Shown: positions 44,691-64,000 of the stretch, piece after piece
Layout: each line of letters begins with the position of its first letter
Position numbering within the stretch: the first letter of the stretch is position 1
Source: Stenopsyche tienmushanensis
Taxonomy: Eukaryota; Arthropoda; Insecta; Trichoptera; Stenopsychidae
NCBI GenBank assembly: GCA_008973525.1
Contig: WACJ01000403.1
Coordinates: forward strand, 992,001 to 1,056,000
Length of the DNA stretch: 64,000 nt
Reading direction: 5' to 3'
Translations under genes and position numbers: made by a program
The notes under the pieces: model-generated
The model's input: the letters and a program-made list of their open reading frames with translations, nothing else
Database searches by the model: none
Told to the model about the DNA's origin: nothing

Positions 44691-46036
44691 ATGCTCATCA
44701 ATGAGCCCCTTTTTTCAATTCCGAAACTACTTCCCAACTTCGTCTTCGATTTCCAATCAGCCAGCAATGGATAACGATGCACACGGTACTATCGTAATTA
44801 ACTTGATGCTTACCGATTAAATCCCATTTCATCGACAAATCGTCCAATACCGAAGGAGACGTTTCATTCGTATCATAATGGATTGCATTAATAATCCACA
44901 ATTGCGCTTCTGACATGTATTTTATGTGTAGCGCTACATTCAAATACATTCAACGATTCAATTTGTTTTATATTTTTAGCTGATGCTCTATGTTTTTCTC
45001 CGATAATTAGTTACCGAAGAAAAGTTTATAATTCCGTTTATTTCACTCTGTATCAACGTGCATCGAATAAACAATGAAGAATATACATTTGTAATCAATT
45101 TACCATGATAAATATGAATCCATCAGAATACCAACAATGGAAAAAAACATAGCCTACAATTATATCATATATAACTCCTACAATATAAGATACAAATTAC
45201 ATAATTATCAGTATAACATTAAACTGTACCGATTGGAAAACCGTCTGACTTCATCGCCAGTTTTCATTTTTTTTCTGGTCGGCTTGCATTTTACTCTTAT
45301 CTCACCACCTATTCGATTATTCAAGATTTTTAATGACAAGCTTTATCACTGTACCGCCGTAATAAATGTGCTATATCGGCATTGGAATATTGATGAACAT
45401 GTTCTGTCAGTGTAAATGAATGCTGTCGGAAGATCATAAAAATAGATGCTGATTATTTCAGTGATTATCCTTTTGTAAGTGCATTAAAGCAGTGGCGAAC
45501 ATAGTTTTGAAAACACAACCACGTTATTATCGTCCGATAAATTAATTCATATATTTACTAGTGATTAAAAATGAAAATGCCGTAATTTAGTATTTAAATC
45601 TAAAAAAAGTTTTCACCGATTGATAGTGCAATTTTATCGGAACACTAAGTTGGTTTGCTTGTTTTGCAATTTTTTTCGCATATAGGTATAAATGTGCAAC
45701 TGTGACAATTTTTTTCTAATATGATATCATCAGTAATTCTAAGAAATTATCGCCATTTTTTAAATAACATTAAAACAAATCAACATCCTTTGTTTGCACA
45801 ATTACCACTTGAACGAGAACAAAGATTAGCACATTCTACAGTTTTTGTGTAGATATTAATATGCGACTTTTTCGAATTTAAAAGATTGTGCATTAAAAAC
45901 GTTTTGTCCGCGCTCATTTTATACATGTATTGTTTTCTTTTGCAGAATAATTTTCAAATTGAAGTGCTGGTATTTTTTTGTCAAAATCGTTCACACAACA
46001 TATGCAATAGTGCCGCTTTGGATCGTCATTGACGAG
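44691..46036. other. Probable first intron of the RING ligase gene
   Basis: AT-rich, no transposon recognised. An acceptor CAATAG/TGCC lies about 28 bases before the start codon at 46037. Confidence 0.45.
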
Positions 46037-57416
<11,380 letters not shown>

Positions 57417-58110
57417 TGATGATTACGGCAGAGGAGCGGACTTCACAATAAATCTAAATCACTACAATTCAACTTGGCCTTACATGCTAAGCCAAAGTCT
57501 AATGGCAGACTTCAAATACAATCAAATAAAAATGCTGAGTTCATGTATGCATGTGTGCGTATGCGTGTGCCTGTGTGTAAGTGTGTTTGTGTTTATATAG
57601 TATTGAACTTTTATCAAGTGACATTTTAGTTTAGTTTTGTATATTCTTGGTGTATGCGATTACAAATTAGATATCGGTGTGTGCTTACAATACACGCACA
57701 CACACAAGCACACTCAGTTTTATTATGTATTATATCTTGCCCTCGATTGAAGAATATATTTCACGCGTGTAAGGGAAAAGGTTTCATCGTCGCTTTCAGT
57801 TTTTCATTCATAAACTTCTAATCGCTCGTCATTGAGTTGCCAATAATCAAAATAACAATTAAAAGACGTATTGCATTTATATTTAAAATAAGCAATAGTC
57901 CATAGTATTATAACTATATACAAATGTTTTTATATTATTAATAAAGTATCCATTTTTTTTTAATTTTGTCCGACTATTGAGATATTTTAAATCTTATATA
58001 AATAGGTTCACTTTATTTTAGGGATGATATAAAATTCAAACCTCAATGTTTATTTAATCGTAAATTGTGATGTACATCTGTCGATTGTAACAGAATACGA
58101 ATGAAAGACA
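57417..58110 (+). other. Probable 3' UTR of the RING ligase
   Basis: It follows the stop codon. It contains a TG-rich tract (57545-57592) and a complementary CA-rich tract (57690-57716), and AATAAA-type hexamers near 57449 and 57938. The cleavage site is not determined. Confidence 0.5.
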
Positions 58111-58403
58111 TTTTTAATTAAACAAAATTTTATTAATAATTCTCTTTAGGCATGGTGTTAATTCTTGCTAGAACTTTATGATCGGAATGGATTTAAATTC
58201 AAGAAAAATATGCAGCTTCTGCATTTTTATTTCAATTGTTATTGTATCAATCGTTATTAAAGGGAATAATATAAACACGATAAAGTGAATTAGGCTTCCT
58301 GATAAAAATGCAAATATAAATTAACAATAACATTTTTAGACGCGTATTTCTACAAATTAACATATCTCGTACTTTGTATTTATTGCAATGATTTTTATCG
58401 ACT

Positions 58404-58622
58404 TTATTTTGGAACTGTATACTTTCCATTTAAAATAGTATCGATATCGACGTTGTTTATTTCATTGAGATCGTTAATATTCACTTCCATAATGGTGCTT
58501 ACTGTCGGTACGTTTGCCGTATGTGTATTTATTATTGACTTATGGACAAAGGTAAAAGAGGCGTAATCCATACCGCCGACAAACAATTGGCCATTAAACA
58601 GTTGAAGCAATAATTTATAATC
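58404..58622 (-). CDS. Candidate terminal exon on minus strand, unassigned
   Basis: After a good acceptor (TAATATCAG) a frame of about 72 codons runs to TAA: DYKLLLQLFNGQLFVGGMDY, then FTFVHKSIINTHTAN, STIMEVNINDLNEINNVDID and a stop. Codons are less AT-biased than the surrounding DNA. I recognise no family and see no matching upstream exon within the window. Confidence 0.3.
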   Translation of the reverse strand, partial: DYKLLLQLFNGQLFVGGMDYASFTFVHKSIINTHTANVPTVSTIMEVNINDLNEINNVDIDTILNGKYTVPK

Positions 58623-58639
58623 AATCTGATATTACAACT

Positions 58640-60140
58640 GTGGTGCACATTTTACTGATAGCCGAGGCGCTTGCCTGATCTGCATCATTGCGTTCATTTA
58701 TTTTTGCTTTCTCTTTTCCCTGAAGACTCGGCAAGATACAAAAGTATGAGGTTTTTGTTGTATATTTTGAAGATAACTGCGCTCGGTTTTGTACGCATAT
58801 ATAAAACAGCCTTATATTTTTGTTACTCTACCTATTGGAAAATGTGTGTGAGTGTGTGTGTGTGTGTGTTTGTGTACGGATGCATGTGTGAATGTGGTTG
58901 TTAATGTGTGTAGCGCGTTGTTCGAAAACTTGACCATTTATTTAATTGTTAAAACTTTTTTATATTGTTGCTTAGTTTCAGAAGTGCGATTTTTCAAATT
59001 TAGTTACATTCGTCTTCCAATTTTCTCACTATTTTTCAAAGTGTTAAATATATATATATATTTATAAATAATATATATATATATATGTGAAAAGAAAATA
59101 TTTTTCAAGTTATCCACAATAGTGATATTGATTAGAAATCTAACACAACTGCATTTTATCAGCGATATATTACTTAATATTTTATAAAGAAACAGAATTT
59201 ACTATTAGTTTTCAATATCATCTATTATGAAGTATTTAAGTTATTAATTATTGTTAGATTTTTTTATAATAGAAATTTATGTTCTAGATTTTATTTATGC
59301 AAAATTTATATATTAGACTGTTCTGATTTGTATTTCAGTAAAATGTACAGTCGCAAAACCATTATTGTTAAAAATTATTTATTAGATTGGTATTAAAGAC
59401 AATCGCATCAGTTGTGCCAAAAATTAACGAGTTCCTAACAACAGTTAGTAAAATGATAATTAATGAAACGGAACCCTATTCATCTCACCTTGTATTTTTA
59501 TATTATGCCAACTGGCTTGTTTATTATATCGATCTAACTATCCGCTGCTTATATATCTTACGTTCAAAAGGATTATACGTTTTTATTTGTTTTGCACATT
59601 TAATATTAAGGCATTCAAATATTGTTCACATTCCCAGGAATCCATAAATGGGAGTATTTAAATTAACGAGTATTTGTAACGTTATCTTTGAGTGAAATGA
59701 TACCAAATCAAAATTTTAATATTTTTATAAAAATGCTTGATAGAATTTGAAATTATTTGTTTGACATTTTTGCAAAACAATTAAGATAATCCCTGAACAA
59801 CGTGCGGTGTTCACATTGCTGACAATTTATATTATTTAGTCTTCCTATATTACTTTAATAAAATACAACTCATGTTATGAATTTGGTTTTTTAAGTAACA
59901 ATTTTAAATGATGAAGAAATAATATGCCACCAATTGGTGGTCCAATACTTTATGGATTTCCATTTCCTTAATAGTCTCCAATGGAGATCGGCCTACGTCC
60001 GAGATATCGGATATGGCATATTCAATCAATTATTAATAAATAGCGTATTGAATTTGTCCATCGTTATCAAAGCATTAGTATCGTTAGGTAAATCAATATT
60101 TGCTATAATTAAATCCCCAGATCTTTCAGTATCACGTCAA
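58640..60140. other. AT-rich DNA with microsatellites
   Basis: A TG-rich tract lies at about 58845-58912 and two (AT)n tracts at about 59048-59086. The remainder is AT-rich with no recognised gene or transposase. Confidence 0.5.
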
Positions 60141-60144
60141 TATG

Positions 60145-60640
60145 TGTACAGGGTGCGTTCAAAAATTAATGCATCCAAATTCATAAAAAAATCACCCTTG
60201 TGGGGTGTCCTTTAGAGCCGATATAACATGAATTTGGATGGTTTCAATTGTATCCAAATGTTTCAGGATTCATTTTAAGCGAAGAAAAAAAGTCTGGGGA
60301 AGCCAGACTGCGGGGAGGCTGGGGAACTAATGAAGTGCACGTCCTGGCTAGGAAATCGTTGACAATGAACGCGTTGTTGTCGTGATGTAGTTTCAATGCG
60401 TCTTTGTATTGTCGTCGTTCACTGCGCGGTTCCTTGAATGACAAGCAATCACTCTCAATGGCCTGCTTAATTAATTGAAACGTTCCAGTGGCAGTCTTCC
60501 CAAGTTTAACGCAAATTTTGATAGCGATCCATAGTACAATCGAGGGTTTCACGGGAAAACACACCCTGCCTCCCCAATCAGTCGGCTGCTCCTCCCGCTT
60601 ATTTAATGAGTTCTTCACAGTTAACTTAAAATCATTTTAG
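60145..60640 (-). mobile_element. Mariner/Tc1-like relic
   Basis: Minus frame 60244-60618 contains DALKLHHDNNAFIVNDFLAR and TSLVPQPPRSLASPDFFSS. These correspond to the LLHHDNAPAH..VNDFLAK and PPYSPDLAPCDFFLF blocks (second and third catalytic Asp region) of mariner-like transposases, with the third motif altered. GGTGCGTTCAAAAATTAATG near 60151 may be its terminal repeat. Confidence 0.7.
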
Positions 60641-60689
60641 ACACATTAGAACACTTTAAACTTTTTTATATTAAAATTATACATATTTT

Positions 60690-61160
60690 CATAGTTTATT
60701 GAAGGATATTTGTTAAACGTTACGTTCTATATTTTTGCTTCTTATGGTATTTTATAAAACAATCTCTAAGGTGCATTCTTGGCAAATCGGGACAAGTGTC
60801 ACAGTAGTATACAGTTTGTCGCCTTTGTCCAGGCCTGGTTCGTTGGGAACAAACCTTGCAATCCCTTTTTTGTCCAATCAAAATAATGTGCAGCTTCCCA
60901 TTTAGTCGGATGCTCTCAGAACCACTTTGCGAAGTAGAAGTTGTGCTAGGTTTTCACCGAATACAAACGGTATTCTTATGGGAATTTCTTCGGATTCTGT
61001 GCACATTGTCTATTCTAAAGGTTCAATCCCTTCTGTACAATCACTATGTCTTTCAGATTTACCATCTATTATTCAGATTTTTCATCTTCTTACACTTCTA
61101 ACGTCGTCGCTATCTTCATCATCGTCTTCGTTCCCACGGACAAGCTGGCTATATAGAGAT
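60690..61160 (-). mobile_element. piggyBac relic, C-terminal finger
   Basis: Minus-strand translation gives KRDCKVCSQRTRPGQRRQTV and YYCDTCPDLPRMHLRDC near 60770-60870. This is the Cys-rich C-terminal domain of piggyBac-type transposases. Catalytic parts are not recognisable. Confidence 0.65.
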
Positions 61161-61180
61161 GTAATTTAGTTCGTTATCGC

Positions 61181-61405
61181 CTAAAAATTGAACTCATCTT
61201 CGCTAGAAGTAATTTTTTCGTAGTGTTCCATGTTTATTGGGCTCGGTAACATCTTTGTAGCCATATAATACTTTGTGTCATTTGACAATGATGCACAGAA
61301 GGTCAGGAGTAGACTCATGATATCGCTCAATTCACTGCAGCAATCTGAGTGGTGCCTGTTTTGCTGTGACGCTTTACTTTTGCATCCTGTATACATATTT
61401 TGCAC
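61181..61405 (-). other. Open frame of unknown status
   Basis: A 74-codon minus frame (ELSDIMSLLLTFCASLSN, ending SSEDEFNF) lies just beyond the piggyBac finger. It has no recognised domain. It could be an exon or chance. Confidence 0.2.
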
Positions 61406-61572
61406 ACAGTTTATATTCTAATATTGAACCGCATATCCAAATAGATATCAGTGATCGATAAAATCATTCTTCCCGTGTCATCTTTAATCAGCTTGAACGA
61501 TTCAATATTTTGATTGTTATCATAACACGACGTTTATTATTATGTTTGTTTTTGTGTTACATTATAATTTGA

Positions 61573-61676
61573 ATGAATTGTAACGCAAATTTATTTTACC
61601 GTCTTATAAATACTTCAATAGATGATATGGAAAATGAAAACTGTGAATCTGCAGATGTATGGCGAAGGTATTGTAA
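61573..61676 (+). other. Possible first coding exon, unassigned
   Basis: ATG at 61573 (or 61627) opens a frame NTSIDDMENENCESADVWRR. A donor-like AAG/GTATTG falls at about 61668. Beyond that the frame becomes hydrophobic and AT-rich, as expected for read-through into an intron. No family recognised. Confidence 0.25.
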
Positions 61677-61824
61677 TAATATTCCATTAATTTATGTCTA
61701 TTATTACCTGCTTGTATGTTTAATTGTCATTTTTTTTTTTGTTAAAATTTATAAACCTTATAATTTTACGGATAATATTGTTAATCGCACTATGTTCATA
61801 TGTATGAATTTATCTTTGTTTTAA

Positions 61825-64000
61825 GGACCATTATTATTTTCTTTCGGTTCGAAATTTTATTTGAGACTTCATATACTGCCAAAATATGTATTTAATTAGT
61901 GTTTGTATGTAAAGCGCGTACACGCACTAATTTGTACACATGCTTGAAACCTCAATCATTAATGTATATGTATAAACAAGGGATATTTTAATATAACCGT
62001 AGTACCTAAAGTTGAATCATTTATTGTTGCCACAAGTAGAGAAATATTTATATCTCAGAAGCAATATAATACTAAATTTAGGTGTAAGATACACTTTGGT
62101 TTCCGATTGTCGCTTTTGTATCACTGAATGTTGAACAATTGTACAAATTGTGAAGATATAGCAATTATAAATATATATATAATTTTGATTGACAAATATA
62201 TACGAGTGTAATATATGGATAATAGTGTGTGTGGGTGAGCATATCATATATATATATATATATGTATGCAAAATCTCTTTAAAATCAAGTTGAAATCTTT
62301 TTTCTGTTTTCCCCGCCTTGATTGTTTCCATCCAATAAAGTTATCTGGTGTGAAATTGTTTATTTTTTATCAAATGAAAGCTTTCAAAAGTCGATGTTCT
62401 ACCGGCGGCGAGGTTATGAATCACAGAGATGTGGCAATAACTGGTTTGTTACAAATTGCGTACAGCTCTTGTATTATTATATAACACATGATGTATTTTA
62501 TTTTTAATTCAATTCGTTGTTCCGTATTATTGTTTTATTTTCCGTTGTATAAAAGGGTACGTTCTATCTATGATTTTGGCAATAAGTATTGAAATCGCTA
62601 TTATATTTCAATTATTAATAGTTTTTATCTAATCATTCAATTGAATACTAGTATTTAATATTGGTAGTTGCTGTGATTTGAATTTGAATTTACCACACTT
62701 CATGTATATTTTTAAAACGGATAAAATTGCATGTAGTGCAACAATGTTTTAAGAATACCGTTGCCATTTCAACATAGCTTATATGCGAGTCTTAGTTAGC
62801 AATTAAAATCCCACCAAAAGTAACCCACCCTGAGACATATTTACTAATGTACTGCAATTTTTTTTTAACGGGGTAAATAATTGCGGTTTTGTGGTGTGGA
62901 TAAATATTAATACTTAATCAACTACATGAGATAATACTGAAAATCATGTGTTGATTGTCTGAAATATATACAAGCGTTATTTTAAAGCATATGGTAGTAG
63001 CTTTATCATTATATCTGTTTTTTGTTAGATTAAGTTTTTATTTTGATATTTTAGAAAATAATGGTTTGTGAAGATTTTGATCCATTTTACTAATACTGAA
63101 CTTAAGTATCTAATGAAGAAAAATGCAAGATATTAATGTAAAACATCTATTACGGTGTCTTTTTTGGGTGTAATTATTATTAAAATCTTTAATTTTTTTA
63201 TTCTCTAGTATCTAAATCTTATTTTTTCAATATAGAATCTCTCAAATTCGTATGTGATCCTTCATTCCTTTCTATCTGTGATTTCAATCTGATCTATAGT
63301 CTTCGTAAATCACCCGCGGTCATCTAATTGCAAACGCTACGACGCGTTATTAAATGCCGTCGTTTGACATGAGTGATTTTGATGCAGTTGTGGTATTAAT
63401 CTTTCTTCCGCCCATAGCTAAAACGTCAATCAAACAAATTCAAAATAGATTATTAAATCACGTCACGCCTTCGTTTTATTCATATAAATAATTGCAGATT
63501 TAACGCCATTAAAATGTGTTATCGAGCTTGGCTATTTCGAATAAGATCATGAGGAAAGTGCGATGTTGAGATCTATTATTGATATAAAAAGAAAATACAT
63601 TATGCCTTTATTGTTTTCTTCAGAAACTAACATATGTATCTAGAAAAAATACTTTGTTCAAAATGTTCTTATTATGTTTGTTTTGTTTTTAGTGTATTGA
63701 TCATGTTTTGTTTCGATTATAACAGGTTATTTTGTGTTTTAAACTCAATTAACTCTTTCCAATCAGTTTTCAAAACGTCTTCATTTTTTTTATACATAGT
63801 ATTAATTGACCCTTCGGTCTCAGATGAGTTTTCGTTTTGCTGATTTATTTTTTTCGGGCTAAGACATAATCGCTAGATATTTACATTTTATCTCGTAAAT
63901 ATAATTAATCCTAATGCAGGATCTTTTTTTGTCTTTGATGAACGCACGCGTTTTTAAGATGTAATTCGTACATTTGGCGTGTGAATCCAATTTTGTAAAA
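61825..64000. other. AT-rich DNA, nothing firm
   Basis: A (TA)n tract lies at about 62243-62263. A less AT-rich patch at 63310-63440 contains ATGAGTGATTTTGATGCAG, discussed under findings. No transposon domain or RNA gene is recognised. Confidence 0.45.

Overview
The window is AT-rich nuclear DNA from an insect (species and order not resolved). Evidence: spliced genes with GT-AG introns, two conserved animal genes, a cluster of secreted cysteine-rich TIL-type inhibitors, and many mariner, hAT, piggyBac, RTE, Jockey and R1-like elements typical of arthropod genomes. Nothing points to a bacterium, plasmid or virus.

Three kinds of host gene can be supported. (1) A cluster of three intact minus-strand genes (10039-10715, 14273-14952, 25080-26433) encodes small secreted proteins with two TIL-like domains. 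All share a three-exon structure and a TATA promoter, and a decayed 3' flank of a fourth unit lies at about 32570-32740. (2) Dyskerin (H/ACA snoRNP pseudouridine synthase, DKC1/Nop60B) lies on the minus strand at 34845-38321 in two coding exons, with two CACGTG E-boxes upstream. (3) An RNF38/RNF44-type RING-H2 E3 ubiquitin ligase (Drosophila murashka type) lies on the plus strand. It has a CpG-rich promoter and 5' exon near 44.2-44.7 kb and fourteen coding exons from 46037 to 57416 that join in frame to 606 codons. Dyskerin and the ligase are divergently transcribed. Further possible exons (30024-30179, 58404-58622 minus, 61573-61676) could not be assigned.

Most of the rest is transposon-derived. 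1-9.7 kb: a degenerate LINE, a dispersed repeat, a mariner relic, a hAT deletion derivative, a near-complete RTE-like LINE with an intact 1016-codon ORF, and an intron-bearing piggyBac with an internal deletion. 9.8-16 kb: the first two inhibitor genes, separated by hAT and piggyBac relics. 16.1-24.3 kb: a nested stack, in which a TTAA-flanked element holds a hAT (itself holding an R1-like LINE) and a piggyBac, and the piggyBac holds a second hAT holding a mariner. Part of that second hAT is tandemly duplicated (1892 bp). 24.4-34.8 kb: the third inhibitor gene, a SINE, a second copy of the hAT derivative, piggyBac and mariner relics and the fourth inhibitor remnant. 38.3-44 kb: mostly featureless AT-rich DNA. 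44-57 kb: the ligase gene, whose introns carry five mariner relics and one LINE, all antisense to it, and two TTAA-flanked MITEs. 57.4-64 kb: the ligase 3' UTR, microsatellites, mariner and piggyBac relics, and AT-rich DNA.

No new multi-gene system is evident. The observations most worth following are the divergence of the inhibitor genes around one loop of the second TIL domain, the nested transposon stack with its microhomology-bounded tandem duplication, and the several families of TTAA-targeting elements.
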